Of a stretch of 64,000 nt of DNA, positions 35,063-45,448 are shown in pieces; within the stretch, counting starts at the first letter, position 1; every line of letters begins with the position of its first letter. Source of the stretch: CAMAUF01 sp046152925 (lineage in GTDB: Bacteria; Chloroflexota; Dehalococcoidia; Tepidiformales; Tepidiformaceae). The translations under genes were made by a program, and so were the position numbers. The DNA lies in NCBI GenBank assembly GCA_046152925.1, contig JBJXFX010000154.1:8746-72745 (forward strand), read 5' to 3'. The notes under the pieces are model-generated. The model did no database searches and was not told the origin of the DNA. It saw nothing but the letters and a program-made list of their open reading frames with translations.

Positions 35063-35662
35063 TTGGAGTCCGAGCCGTACGTGTCTCCCATCTTGGCGTT
35101 GGCCGCGTTGGCGGTGGTCTTTGCCGCGCTCCTGCTCCACATGTTTCTCGAATTCCCGCCGGCCGCTCGATTGCGCGGCCTCGTCGAGGGCCACGCCCAG
35201 AAGCTCATGCTCGCCGTCGCCCTGACGGCGACCGTTGCGTCGCTCTACTACTCCGAGGTCGTGAGCTTTATCCCTTGTGAGTTCTGCTGGTACCAGCGGA
35301 TCATGATGTACCCGCTGGCCGTCCTCCTCGTCGTCGGGGTCGCGACGCGGACGCGGCTGCAACCGCGGTTTCTCGTCGCGCTGGCCGGCATCGGACTCTG
35401 CCTCAGCATCTATCACTACCAGCTCCAGCTCTTCCCCGAACAGGCGCGGACCTGCGGCGAGAACGGGACCGTCTCCTGCACGGACCGGAACGTCGAAGAG
35501 TTTGTCGTCGTCTCGATCCCGTTCATGGCCGGTGCGGGGTTCTTTGCGGTGCTGCTCTTGCAACTCGCGGAATGGCGGGCGGCGCGGCTCGCCTCGCGTT
35601 GGGCAGCACCGGAGGGGGAGGGCCTGGACGATGTCTCGCAAAGGGGCCCTGCCCGGGCATAG
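35063..35662 (+). CDS. dsbB: Disulfide bond formation protein B
   Basis: A 199-residue membrane protein that passes electrons from a DsbA-type oxidase to quinone. Four to five hydrophobic helices, with the first redox pair in IPCEFCWYQRIM (Cys72, Cys75) and the second pair at Cys131 and Cys139 in the extracytoplasmic loop. Starts with TTG behind GGAGGG. The DsbA partner is not adjacent. Confidence 0.9.
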   Translation: MESEPYVSPILALAALAVVFAALLLHMFLEFPPAARLRGLVEGHAQKLMLAVALTATVASLYYSEVVSFIPCEFCWYQRIMMYPLAVLLVVGVATRTRLQPRFLVALAGIGLCLSIYHYQLQLFPEQARTCGENGTVSCTDRNVEEFVVVSIPFMAGAGFFAVLLLQLAEWRAARLASRWAAPEGEGLDDVSQRGPARA

Positions 35663-35845
35663 CCTTCCGGCGGCGGTGTGGCGCGTCCCAGGTTGAACTA
35701 GCCGTGCAAGAGATAGCGGCCTGTAGAATAGGCGGGACGATCATGGCAATGCGCCTCCGGCAACGCACGTCAGCTTCCCTGTACCAAGTCCGGCTGTCGG
35801 GCCTCGGCCTCGACCCCTCCAAGTTGATCCCCGAGGAGCACCAGC

Positions 35846-37816
35846 ATGACCGACCTCGACCTCGCCGATATCGGGGCAATGACCCCCGAGTCCCTCGAAG
35901 CCTTCTGCCGCGACGCCATCGCCAGCGCCGATGAGGCGCTCGCTGTCGTCGCGGCCTCGCCGCGCACCTTCGCCAACACCATCCTTGCGATGGACGAGGC
36001 GACGGATCCCGTCGCCCTCGCCTCGGGCGTCTACGCGTTCATGGCCTACGTCTCCCCGGATGACGCGCTTCGCGAAAAGGCCCGCGAGATGGACCAGGTC
36101 CTCGACAAGTACTTCGTCGGACTCTCCTTCCGAGAAGACCTCTATCGGGCCGTCAAGGAGTTCGCCGCGACACCGGAAGCCGCTGCGCTGACCGGCGAGG
36201 ACGCCCGCGGGCTCGCGTTCGATCTGCGCGACTACCGCCGGAACGGCTTCGACCTCGCCGCCGAGCCGCGCGCCCGGCTCAAGGCCATCTTCGACGAGCT
36301 CATCGAAGTCGGGACGGCGTTCCGCAACGCTATCGACGATTGGGACGACGGGATCGAGGTGACGCGCGAGGACTTGGCCGGCCTCCCCGATGCGTACATC
36401 GGGAATCTCAAGTCACGTGAAGCCGATGGCCAGACCCTCTACCGGGTGTCGCTCGACTACCCAGAGCTCTTCCCGTTCCTCTCGAACGCGCACGCGGAGC
36501 CGTTGCGCCGCGAGCTCTTCTTCAAAGACCAGCGCAAAGGCGGGCCGGCGAACGTCCAGCGCCTGGAACGCGCGCTGGCGTTGCGGGCGGAGGCCGCGAG
36601 CCTCCTCGGCTACGACTCGTGGGCGTCGTATGTCGCGGAACCGCGGATGGCGAAGGCGCGCGAAACGGTCTCGACCTTCCTTGGCGACCTGCGCGGCCGC
36701 CTCGCCCAGAAGGGGGCCGCGGACCTCGACGCGATGGCGGCGCTCAAGGCGTCAACGGGCGAGAGCGGGCCCGTCAACATCTGGGACTGGCGGTACTACC
36801 ACAACCGGATGCTCGAGACCGACTACGCGGTCGACCAGTTCAAGGTCGCCGAGTATTTCCCGCTCGACCGCGTCCTCGATGGGCTGTTTTCCGTGACGCA
36901 GTCGATGATGGGCGTGCGCTTTGAGGCGCGCCCGGATGCGCCGGTGTGGCACGTCGACGTGCGCGCCTTCGACGTGTACGAAGCGGATGGCGGGGACGAA
37001 CCCTTCGCGCGCTTCTACATGGACCTCTTCCCCCGGCCGAACAAGTACGGCCACGCTGCCGCCTTCACCCTCCGCGGCGGGGAACGCCGTCCCGATGGCA
37101 GCTATCAGAAGCCGGTCAGTTCGATCGTCGCCAACTTCACCAAGCCGTCGGGCGACCGGCCCTCACTCCTGCGGCACAGCGAGGTCGAGACGCTCTTCCA
37201 CGAATTCGGCCACATCCTCCATCAAGTGCTGACGCGGACGGAGCGGGGTCGCTTCAGCGGGACGCACACGGAGCGCGACTTCGTCGAGGCGCCGTCCCAG
37301 ATGATGGAACGCTGGTGCTGGGAGCCCGAAGTGCTTCAGGGCTTCGCCAAGCACTTCGAGACCGATGAGCCGATCCCCGCGGACCTCGTCGCCCGGATGG
37401 TCGCCGCCAAGAACCTGAACAGCGGCATTACTTACCAGCGTCAGCTGTTTTTCGCGAGCTTGGACCTTGCCTACCACTCGCCGGGCTTCGCGGGCGACTC
37501 CACCAACGTCGTCGCGGAGCTGCACGGCCTGACGGGCTTCCCGTACACCCCGGAAACCCACTTCCAGTCTGGCTTCGGCCACCTTTTCGGCTATGACGCC
37601 GGGTACTACGGCTATCTCTGGTCCGAGGTCTTCGGCGAGGACATGTACACGCGGTTCGAAGCCGCGGGGCCGCTCGACCGGCCGACGGGGCTCGACTTCC
37701 GGCGAAAGGTGCTCGAACGGGGCGGCAGCGTCGACGGCGACGTCCTCGTCCGAGACTTCCTCGGCCGCGAACCGAACAACGCCGCCTTCTTGCGCGCGAT
37801 CGGACTCGCCGGGTAG
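35846..37816 (+). CDS. M3-family oligopeptidase
   Basis: A 656-residue zinc metallopeptidase of the thimet-oligopeptidase type (PrlC/OpdA-like). The zinc motif LFHEFGHILHQ lies near residue 451, followed by DFVEAPSQMMERW carrying the third zinc ligand Glu. Probably cytosolic; no signal peptide is visible. It could degrade peptides imported by systems such as the peptide transporter at 8-12 kb. The 180 bases upstream hold no gene. Confidence 0.9.
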   Translation: MTDLDLADIGAMTPESLEAFCRDAIASADEALAVVAASPRTFANTILAMDEATDPVALASGVYAFMAYVSPDDALREKAREMDQVLDKYFVGLSFREDLYRAVKEFAATPEAAALTGEDARGLAFDLRDYRRNGFDLAAEPRARLKAIFDELIEVGTAFRNAIDDWDDGIEVTREDLAGLPDAYIGNLKSREADGQTLYRVSLDYPELFPFLSNAHAEPLRRELFFKDQRKGGPANVQRLERALALRAEAASLLGYDSWASYVAEPRMAKARETVSTFLGDLRGRLAQKGAADLDAMAALKASTGESGPVNIWDWRYYHNRMLETDYAVDQFKVAEYFPLDRVLDGLFSVTQSMMGVRFEARPDAPVWHVDVRAFDVYEADGGDEPFARFYMDLFPRPNKYGHAAAFTLRGGERRPDGSYQKPVSSIVANFTKPSGDRPSLLRHSEVETLFHEFGHILHQVLTRTERGRFSGTHTERDFVEAPSQMMERWCWEPEVLQGFAKHFETDEPIPADLVARMVAAKNLNSGITYQRQLFFASLDLAYHSPGFAGDSTNVVAELHGLTGFPYTPETHFQSGFGHLFGYDAGYYGYLWSEVFGEDMYTRFEAAGPLDRPTGLDFRRKVLERGGSVDGDVLVRDFLGREPNNAAFLRAIGLAG

Positions 37817-37837
37817 CAGGCCCCGGCGAGGGGACGG

Positions 37838-39361
37838 TCAATCGTCGCCGCTCCCACGCCTTCGAGATGCGACGAGGTCGAGCGGGAGTTCCTTGCGCGC
37901 GACCTTGTTCGTGGCCGTGCGGGGAAGCTTCTCCACGATCACCACGTAGCGCGGCACTTTGTAGCGGGCGAGCCGTTCGCGGCACCAGGCGCGGATGGCC
38001 GTCTCGTCGAGGTCGGCGTCCTCTGCCAGTTCGACGAACGCCGCGGGGACCTGACCACGGGCGTCGTCGGGGACGCCCGTGACCGAGCTATCAGCGACGC
38101 CCGGGCAGCCGTTGATGACCTCCTCCACCTCTCGCGGATAGACGTTCTCGCCAGCGACGATGATCAGGTCGCTGATCCGGCCTGTGAGGTAGAGGTTGCC
38201 CGCTTCGTCGAACATCCCGATATCGCCGGTCTTCAGGTAACCGTCGCGGTCGAAGGCCTTGGCGTTCGCCTCGGGCAACTTGAAGTAGCCCTTCATCACG
38301 TTCGGGCCTTTCACGCGCACCTCGCCGGCCTGCCCTGGAGGAAGGCGACGCCCCGCTTCGTCGACGATGATCTCGTCGACGCCGGGCAGCGGTTTGCCAA
38401 CAGACTCTGGACGATGGTCTTGGGGCCGCAGCCAGTTGAGGACCGGGCCGGTCTCAGTGAGGCCGTAGCCCTGGGAGATCGTCCGACCAAAGCGCGATTC
38501 GAACTTCTCCTTGACACGCGGCGGCAAGGGCTCGCCGCCAGAGATGAGGAACCGGAACGAACTGAAGTCGTCGGCCGTTGCGCGCCGGTCGAGCAGGAAG
38601 GCGTTGTACATCGCGGGGACGCCGATGAAGCCGGTGGGGTGGTGCTTCCGCATGAGCTCTCGCAAGTTCGCCGTCTTGAACTCGGCGGTGTAAACGGCGA
38701 GCGAGCCCGTCGCCATCGGCAGGAGCGTCAAGACCGTGAGCCCGAAGGCGTGGAACTGTGGCAGCACGCCCAGGAACACATCCGCGCGCGTGACCTGTCC
38801 CCAGATCCGGCTCTGGATCACGTTCGCCGCGACCCCGCGATGGGTGAGTTCGACGCCTTTCGGCTTACCGGATGTGCCCGACGTGTAGAGCAGGATGGCC
38901 GTTTCAGCGGGCTTGAAGCGGACCCGGAAGCGCGGCCGCGGGATACCGCGACGCGGCATATCCTCGAGAAAGAGGGGCGTGACGCCCTCGGGCAGGTCAC
39001 CGAAGCGTTCGAGCATCGGGCGCACGGTGATGACGGCGTCGAGCTCTGCATCGCGAATCACGTATTCCAGCTCGCTCGGCTTGAGCAGGTAATTGAGCGG
39101 GACGGGCGTGCGGCGCGCGAGCCAGACTCCCAGGAGCGCGACCGGGAACATCCCCGAGGTCGGCAGCATGATGCCGACGCGTTTGGCTTTGCTGCCGCGC
39201 CCAACCCACGAGGCCGCGAACCACGCCCCAACCAACACCGCGTAGGCTCGCCAAGTGCGTTGGTCGTCGACAACCGCGATGCGCCAGGGACGGCGGAGGA
39301 GACTCCGGACGACTTGCGGGACGAGGCTGTCGGGGATGCGGTGGCGGCGGATCGATGTCAT
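37838..39361 (-). CDS. Acyl-CoA synthetase / AMP-dependent ligase
   Basis: A 507-residue ANL-superfamily enzyme that activates a fatty or related acid with ATP and CoA. P-loop AILLYTSGTSGKPKGVELTH near residue 155, YGLTETGPV, GYLKTGDIGMFDEAGNLYLTGR and the catalytic Lys region LPRTATNKVARKEL at the C-terminus. The start at 39361 is chosen over a longer open frame. Chain-length preference is unknown. Confidence 0.9.
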   Translation of the reverse strand: MTSIRRHRIPDSLVPQVVRSLLRRPWRIAVVDDQRTWRAYAVLVGAWFAASWVGRGSKAKRVGIMLPTSGMFPVALLGVWLARRTPVPLNYLLKPSELEYVIRDAELDAVITVRPMLERFGDLPEGVTPLFLEDMPRRGIPRPRFRVRFKPAETAILLYTSGTSGKPKGVELTHRGVAANVIQSRIWGQVTRADVFLGVLPQFHAFGLTVLTLLPMATGSLAVYTAEFKTANLRELMRKHHPTGFIGVPAMYNAFLLDRRATADDFSSFRFLISGGEPLPPRVKEKFESRFGRTISQGYGLTETGPVLNWLRPQDHRPESVGKPLPGVDEIIVDEAGRRLPPGQAGEVRVKGPNVMKGYFKLPEANAKAFDRDGYLKTGDIGMFDEAGNLYLTGRISDLIIVAGENVYPREVEEVINGCPGVADSSVTGVPDDARGQVPAAFVELAEDADLDETAIRAWCRERLARYKVPRYVVIVEKLPRTATNKVARKELPLDLVASRRRGSGDD

Positions 39362-39451
39362 CGCGCCCCATTCTCGCGGTTCGGCCGCCGATCCGTAAGT
39401 GCGGAGAGGCCGACGACACCGCGTGTCGCCGGCTCCCCTGCGCTGCACATG

Positions 39452-42400
39452 TTATGGCCGGACGGTGAACCGTCCGCTATCGCTCCGCCCAAAGACCTCC
39501 GGGAACTTGCTTTCCTCGGCGACGGCCGGTGGCACGAAGAAGTCGCCCGTCGTCGTCGCGCGTGCGTAGTAGACGTAGGTGTGGACGCCCTTCGGCAGTC
39601 GCTGTGCCTCCAAGACGACCCGGTCGTCCCGGATGCTCGCCTCGTTCCAGGGGCTCCAATACCACCAGAACCAGGGAGCGTAGTAACCGGGGTCCTCGTC
39701 CGGCCCTTCCGCTTTCCGGCGGTCGGCCTGGAGCTGCAAGGTGAGCGCCGGGTCCGAGATTTTGAGCGACGCGTCGATCGGTTCGAGGCCGGCCGGAAGG
39801 AAATCGTCGACTCTCACGAACTCGCGCTCAGCGCCAGTCACCACGGTGACAGTGACGCGGATGACCTCGCCGAGCGTCGCCGAATCGACCACCGTGGTGG
39901 CGTCTTCGAGCTTCGAATACTCGTGCGAGATCGCGAAGCCCCGGTTGAGCGCCTCTTCGCTCTTGGCCGGCACTTGGTACCGCAGGTTGACGGCGTAATA
40001 GAGGCGCCCCTTGGCGTTGAAGTCCCGAAGGATGGTGAGTGGCGTGACCTTGCCGAGCGCAACCTCGGAGAGGGGCACGTTGACCACCTTGGCCGCCGGG
40101 TCATCTCCCCTAGCGCGGCCTTCGAGCACCGTGCGGCTGCCAAGCCCCACTTCGAAGTCAAAGTCGCCGGTGAGCTCGCCGGTCTTGGCGGCGAACTCCG
40201 AGAGCGCACTCACGCCCTGGGCGGCATCGGGCCCGCCCCCCCAGCCGGGCGTCCCCCGAGCGACCATCAACCAGCGCACGGTCTCTTCGATCAGCGGGTG
40301 TGAAGGGTCGAGCCGCGTCAGCGCCTGCAGGACCGCCGAAGTCGAAGTGACCGCGTCGCTGTTCCAGTAGTAGCGCCAGTCGTCGCGGGCGCGGGGGATC
40401 CCTTCCCAGTGATTGCCGTTTGCGCTCGGAATGACGTTGATCGTCAGGTCGTTGAGCAGCGCGTTCACCTGCGAGTTGCCCTTTTCTTCGCCCACGGCCT
40501 GAAGGCCGAGCAGAAGCCAGGCACGGCCTTGGTCGTTGAGGCTCGCGCGTTGCTGCTCGAAGAGCGCCTTCAAGAGCGGGCGCGCCTCGTCCTTCGCCCC
40601 GGCTGCCGCCAGCGCGTAGAGCAAGAACGCGCGGTCGTTCGGGTTGCGAGGCGCGATCACGTCGCGCGCCTGGTCCCCATACTGATGCACGTAGCCGCGG
40701 GCGCGGAAGGGGATCAGGTCGTCCACCGACTCGCCGATCGCTTTCACCTCCGCGACCGCCAGCAGCGCCCATTGGGTCACCCAGGGGTCGCTCTCCGGGC
40801 AATAGATGGCGCACCATCGCCAGCCGCCGTCCGTGTTCTGGCGGAGGACGAGCGTGGCGAGGTCGCGGCGGAGCTCGGTCAGGTCCGGCTTGCGGCCGGC
40901 GCTGCGGTCCGCCTTGACGACGCCCGCCGTCGCGATCACGCGTGCGGCGATGCTGACGGTATCCTCCTTCTCCCGGCCGAGCGCAGGATGTTCGAACCAC
41001 TTCAAGTCGGCCCGAAGGAGGCCCGTGAGCGTCGCCTGGACGCTCACCTCAAGGCGGCCCTGCGCCTGGAGGGCGAAGTCCGGGAGAAAGACCGGCTCGA
41101 CGCGGACCGTGTCCTTGACGACGCCGCCGGTCGCCGTGGTCTCCGGCGTGACGTCGAGCCACATGGGCAGCTCCTGCGCGACGGCGTCGCTCAGGTCACC
41201 AGCCGAGGCCTTGAACGCGAGCTTGAGGCGCCCCTCCTGCGTCACCTTGGCCGGCCAAAGGACGAGCTTGGACTCGCCGGGCTCGATCCGGACGGTCTGG
41301 GCGCCGCCTTGGAGGGTGAGGCCGTCGGCGGACGCTGAGATGTTCGCGTCCGTCGCCTTGGCCGTCGCGTTCCGGACCAGCACGCGAAGGTCGAAGGTAT
41401 CGCCGACGCGAAGGAAGCGCGGCAAGGCGGGCCGGAGCAGGAGCGGCTTGGTCGAAAGCAGGTCAAGGACGCCGTCGCCGACGAGCGTGTCGCCACTGAT
41501 GGCCCGGACTTGGGTGCGCCAGGTGGTGAGGTTATCGGGCATCGTGACGGTGACGCTCGCGCGGCCGCTGTCGTCGGTGGTGACTTGGGGCGCCCAGAAG
41601 GCGGTGTTGCGGAAGTCCTTGCGGATCGCCTCGTCATCGAGGCCGCTCCCGCCCTTCCCGCCCTGCCGGGGCTCGGCGATCGTGTCGTTCGCGCGGTCCA
41701 CCGAGACCGCGAGCGAGGACGCGGTCCGCACACCGAGGCCGCGCTCGAACCAGAACGCCTTGAGCCCGTCGGGGCCTGTGTCCTCGGCCAAGGAAAGGAC
41801 GGCTTTGTCCACGACGGCGACCGAGAGCTCGGCCTTCACCGGACGGCCGGCGCTGTCCGTGACCTTCACCTGATACGTCACCTTCTGGCCGGGCTGTGCC
41901 TGCTCCGTATCCGCTTTCACCTCGACATTAAGGAGGCGCGTCTTCGTCGAAACAGGCAGGTAGGCGTAACCCACCTTGAAGCGGGGGATTGGGTCGGCGT
42001 CCGTCGGGGGACGATAGATGACCGTCGAGACGAAGACGTTCGGGACGGACTTCGCTTCCAGCAGGACTTCGACGACCGTGCTATTCGTTGGGAAGTCCTG
42101 GACGCGGGCAGAGTGGACCGCGCCACGCTCGACCGTGACCAGCCCGGTCGCCTGCCCGAACGGGGCCGGGACGAGGATCTTGGCGACATCGTCGACCTCG
42201 TACTTGTCCTTGTCGGCGACGAGCTGGAGCGAGTCGTCGTTGCTGAAATACCAGCTGACGAATTCGCCGCTGCTCACCCAGAGATAGGTCGCGGAGGTCG
42301 AGGTCCGGCCGCGGCTGTCGCGGGCCTCGGCGACGAGCCGGAGGCTCCCTGCCTTGGATGGCCGGACGGTGACGGTCGCCTCGCCGCGGGCGTCGGTGGT

Positions 42401-45400
42401 CGCGTTCAGGGTCTCGAGCAGCGTATCGACAGGTTCCGAGCGATAGCGCCTGCCGCCCTCGGGCGTCTGTTCCTTCGTGGTCACCCACTTGCGCTCGTAG
42501 ACCTTGAGCGCGACGGCTTGGCTGGCGACACGCTTGCCAGCGAGGTCGACGCTGACGAGGGAGACCCGCGCCGATCCGCCGACCGTCGAGAAGTAGTCCT
42601 CCGCCCGCACGCCCGCATAGACGCTCGCCGGATGGACGGTCACGTTGGTGCTGGCCGCGACCGCTTGGCCGGTGGTGTCGGTGACGGTTGCCGAGATGGT
42701 GTATTGCTGCGGGCCCTCGTCGCCCCGGACCTCGGCTCGGACCGGGAAGGCAGCCTTGCCCGCTTCGTCGGTGACCAGCGTCCCGCGGGCGCGGACTGGG
42801 TCGCTCGCGGCGGTGCTGCGGCGCACTGGCTGGTAGTAGCGCCTGAAGTAGCTGTCGGGGTCGCCGAAGGTGTACTTCTCGAAACCTTCGAAGCGCGGCT
42901 GCTCCGACGTACTCACGGCGGCCCACTCAACCTTGGCGCCCGGGACGGCGCCACCGAAGAAGAACCCAGCGCTCAGGGACACGTCGATCGTGTCGCCCGA
43001 GGCGTAGCTCTTTGCAGGCGCGGCGAGCTGGACTTCGAACTCCGGCACGCGGAACTCGGCGACAGTGAAGCTATTCTGTGCGAACTGGATTTCCTGCGGC
43101 GGGAACCCCTCGGGCTTCCACGAAAGCCAGATCGCGTAGCCCCCGGGCTTGGCATCGGCCGGCAGCGCGAGCTCGGCCGCGTAGGTCCCGAAGCTGTTGA
43201 GTTGGACGGCCTCGGAGAAGAGCTGCCGGCCATCGGATGACTGGACGATGAGGCGGACCGGGTAGTCGGCCGGTGGGATCGCGTAAGCCGCGTCGTCGTC
43301 GAGCCGGACCGTCGCTTTAAACGAAACCGTTTCGCCCGGCCGATAGATGGGACGATCGGCGTAGACGTGGCCCACGGGCGCATTGAAGCCGCGCCACCAG
43401 CGATACTCGCCGGGCACGCCGAGCTGATACGTGTCGAAGCCACGCTGCCAGGCCATGGTCGCGACGCCATAGCGTCCGCCGGCACGGAGCGTGACGACTC
43501 CTGGGCCCGACGACGAACCCTTCTCGTCGAAGGGGTTCGCCCGCTCTGCGTAGGGGAAGGTGACCAGGCCCTCGGGTCCGGTGGCCCGTTCACGCGGGGA
43601 GACGACGCCCGGGCCATCGGCCGTGACGGCCGCGCCCGTCACTGGCCGCCCGCTGGCGAGGTCTATCGCCCAGACCAGCAGGCCCTTGTCTGACTCCTTG
43701 AGGATCAGCGCCGTATCGACAACCGAGAACGCCATGTCGGCGCCGAAGCCGGGCGTGCCCGTGATCACGTAGTAGTCGCCCTTGGGCAGGGGCCCGCCGC
43801 CTGAAAGGGACGTCGAAGTGACCTCAACCTCATTGTCTTTGCCCTGCATCGTCGCGGTCCATTGGCGCATCACCGGTTGTGAAGGCTTGAAGTCAGGCCC
43901 CCCGGAGCCGGGCGGCGAGTGCGGGATGTAGTTCTGAAGTTGCAGCGACCGCGCCTCGTCGGGCGTCAGGCGGTAGAGCGAGAAGCTCGCGCTCGTGCGA
44001 TTCGTTGAGTGGAAGTAGAGGATCGGCTCGGTCGCCGAGGAGTAGGTCGTGATCTGGTTCGGGATCGCGAAACTCAGCGACGGCTGGAGCTTGCCAGTGG
44101 TGAAGCTCAGCGTGTAGGCGCCGAGCTCCTGGCCGTACCGGTCCTTCACGCCAGGCGCGATCGTGAAGGTGTAGCTCGTGCTCGGGCGGAGGGAGAGCCC
44201 GACGCCCATGTTGCGGTCGAAGGCGTACAGCGACTGGTCGACCTGCTCGCGCGTGAACCCCGTGAGCGAGACACGCCCTTCGAAGGTGGTCTCGTCCATC
44301 GGGTTGGAAAATTCAAGGTTGACGCCATAGCGGTCGGCCGAAGTCGCGCCCTGGGAGGGCCGTGCAACGCTCACGCGAGGCACGCCCACGGTTTTGAAGG
44401 TCGCCGTCCGCGCCACCTTGGTCGGCGAACCCTTCGCGGACTTCAGGCCGGCCTCGACCGTCACGGCGTAACTGGTTTCGTGCTTCAACGTCCCGGTCGG
44501 GCGCCACGTGACCTTGGTGCTGGCCGCGTCCCACGCAAGGTCGCCCGGCACCGGCGTCGTCCCTTCGACCACCTTCAGGCCCGCCGCGACTGAAGCGCGG
44601 TCCATGGGTTGGTTGAAGAAGACAACGACCTCCTGCTTGAGGCTGGCGAAGATGCTCGAGCCCTCGGGCGTGAGTTCAGCGACCGCGGGCCCGTAGGTCC
44701 GGAAGGTCCAGACGTAGTCCTTGTCCAGCGCGCCGTCTGCGGCCGAGCTGAGTCCTGCCGCAACTGTGGCGCGATAGTCGCGGTCGGGCTCAAGGGTTTC
44801 GGGGACAAATCGGTAGAGGGAGGTGTTGAGCCACTCCCCCTTGCCGGCGAGCGGTGGGTCGAAGACCACGACCGGGCCGGTCGCCTGAGCCTTGATCACC
44901 GTGAGCGGGGCGACAGAGCGGCTGAATTGGATGAGGATTTGCGCCCCGGCCGGGACGTCCTTGTCGCCGGGCGCGGGGATGACCGCCTCAACTGTCAGCG
45001 GGCCCTCGGCGACGAAGGTGACGCGCGACTCTTTCGCGAGGCCCGCTTCCGGGCGGGCAGGCACGGTGATGGCATACTCCTTCCCGCGCAGGAACCCGGG
45101 ATACGCCGGCTGGAAGTACACGGTCTGTTCGTCAGCCCAGACGTACTCGCCCTCCGGTTGGGGCTCCAGGCGGAGGAGCTTCGCGGCGTCCCGTTCGGCT
45201 GGCGGCTTCTCGAAGTGCACCCGCACGGGCGTGAGGCGCGGGACCTCCTTGCCGCTCGGCGATACGGAGAAGCCCGCGAACCCCGTCAACGGCGCCGCGG
45301 GACCGCCGTCGCCGTCGGAGGCGAGGAGCACCGCGCTCGCAAGGGCGACGACCCCGGCGACGGCCACTCCCAGCGCTCCAAGACTCACCCATCGCCGCCG

Positions 45401-45448
45401 GCGGGTGCTCATGGCCCAGTGCTTCAGGTTGCTGAGCAGGCTGTTCAT
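39452..45448 (-). CDS. Bacterial alpha-2-macroglobulin-like protein lacking the thioester
   Basis: A 1998-residue envelope protein with an N-terminal membrane anchor (about residues 18-45), then many MG/Ig-like beta domains (for example FAGFSVSPSGKEVPR and VYADRPIYRPGETVSFKAT), a bait-like region, and an alpha/alpha-toroid thioester-like domain (NTDGGWRWCAIYCPESDPW). The CxEQ thioester motif expected just before the toroid is missing: the site reads LKWFEHPALGREKEDTVS. So it cannot trap proteases covalently, though it may still do so physically. Coupled by ATGA overlap to pbpC, the classic partner in peptidoglycan protection or repair. Confidence 0.92.
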   Translation of the reverse strand: MNSLLSNLKHWAMSTRRRRWVSLGALGVAVAGVVALASAVLLASDGDGGPAAPLTGFAGFSVSPSGKEVPRLTPVRVHFEKPPAERDAAKLLRLEPQPEGEYVWADEQTVYFQPAYPGFLRGKEYAITVPARPEAGLAKESRVTFVAEGPLTVEAVIPAPGDKDVPAGAQILIQFSRSVAPLTVIKAQATGPVVVFDPPLAGKGEWLNTSLYRFVPETLEPDRDYRATVAAGLSSAADGALDKDYVWTFRTYGPAVAELTPEGSSIFASLKQEVVVFFNQPMDRASVAAGLKVVEGTTPVPGDLAWDAASTKVTWRPTGTLKHETSYAVTVEAGLKSAKGSPTKVARTATFKTVGVPRVSVARPSQGATSADRYGVNLEFSNPMDETTFEGRVSLTGFTREQVDQSLYAFDRNMGVGLSLRPSTSYTFTIAPGVKDRYGQELGAYTLSFTTGKLQPSLSFAIPNQITTYSSATEPILYFHSTNRTSASFSLYRLTPDEARSLQLQNYIPHSPPGSGGPDFKPSQPVMRQWTATMQGKDNEVEVTSTSLSGGGPLPKGDYYVITGTPGFGADMAFSVVDTALILKESDKGLLVWAIDLASGRPVTGAAVTADGPGVVSPRERATGPEGLVTFPYAERANPFDEKGSSSGPGVVTLRAGGRYGVATMAWQRGFDTYQLGVPGEYRWWRGFNAPVGHVYADRPIYRPGETVSFKATVRLDDDAAYAIPPADYPVRLIVQSSDGRQLFSEAVQLNSFGTYAAELALPADAKPGGYAIWLSWKPEGFPPQEIQFAQNSFTVAEFRVPEFEVQLAAPAKSYASGDTIDVSLSAGFFFGGAVPGAKVEWAAVSTSEQPRFEGFEKYTFGDPDSYFRRYYQPVRRSTAASDPVRARGTLVTDEAGKAAFPVRAEVRGDEGPQQYTISATVTDTTGQAVAASTNVTVHPASVYAGVRAEDYFSTVGGSARVSLVSVDLAGKRVASQAVALKVYERKWVTTKEQTPEGGRRYRSEPVDTLLETLNATTDARGEATVTVRPSKAGSLRLVAEARDSRGRTSTSATYLWVSSGEFVSWYFSNDDSLQLVADKDKYEVDDVAKILVPAPFGQATGLVTVERGAVHSARVQDFPTNSTVVEVLLEAKSVPNVFVSTVIYRPPTDADPIPRFKVGYAYLPVSTKTRLLNVEVKADTEQAQPGQKVTYQVKVTDSAGRPVKAELSVAVVDKAVLSLAEDTGPDGLKAFWFERGLGVRTASSLAVSVDRANDTIAEPRQGGKGGSGLDDEAIRKDFRNTAFWAPQVTTDDSGRASVTVTMPDNLTTWRTQVRAISGDTLVGDGVLDLLSTKPLLLRPALPRFLRVGDTFDLRVLVRNATAKATDANISASADGLTLQGGAQTVRIEPGESKLVLWPAKVTQEGRLKLAFKASAGDLSDAVAQELPMWLDVTPETTATGGVVKDTVRVEPVFLPDFALQAQGRLEVSVQATLTGLLRADLKWFEHPALGREKEDTVSIAARVIATAGVVKADRSAGRKPDLTELRRDLATLVLRQNTDGGWRWCAIYCPESDPWVTQWALLAVAEVKAIGESVDDLIPFRARGYVHQYGDQARDVIAPRNPNDRAFLLYALAAAGAKDEARPLLKALFEQQRASLNDQGRAWLLLGLQAVGEEKGNSQVNALLNDLTINVIPSANGNHWEGIPRARDDWRYYWNSDAVTSTSAVLQALTRLDPSHPLIEETVRWLMVARGTPGWGGGPDAAQGVSALSEFAAKTGELTGDFDFEVGLGSRTVLEGRARGDDPAAKVVNVPLSEVALGKVTPLTILRDFNAKGRLYYAVNLRYQVPAKSEEALNRGFAISHEYSKLEDATTVVDSATLGEVIRVTVTVVTGAEREFVRVDDFLPAGLEPIDASLKISDPALTLQLQADRRKAEGPDEDPGYYAPWFWWYWSPWNEASIRDDRVVLEAQRLPKGVHTYVYYARATTTGDFFVPPAVAEESKFPEVFGRSDSGRFTVRP

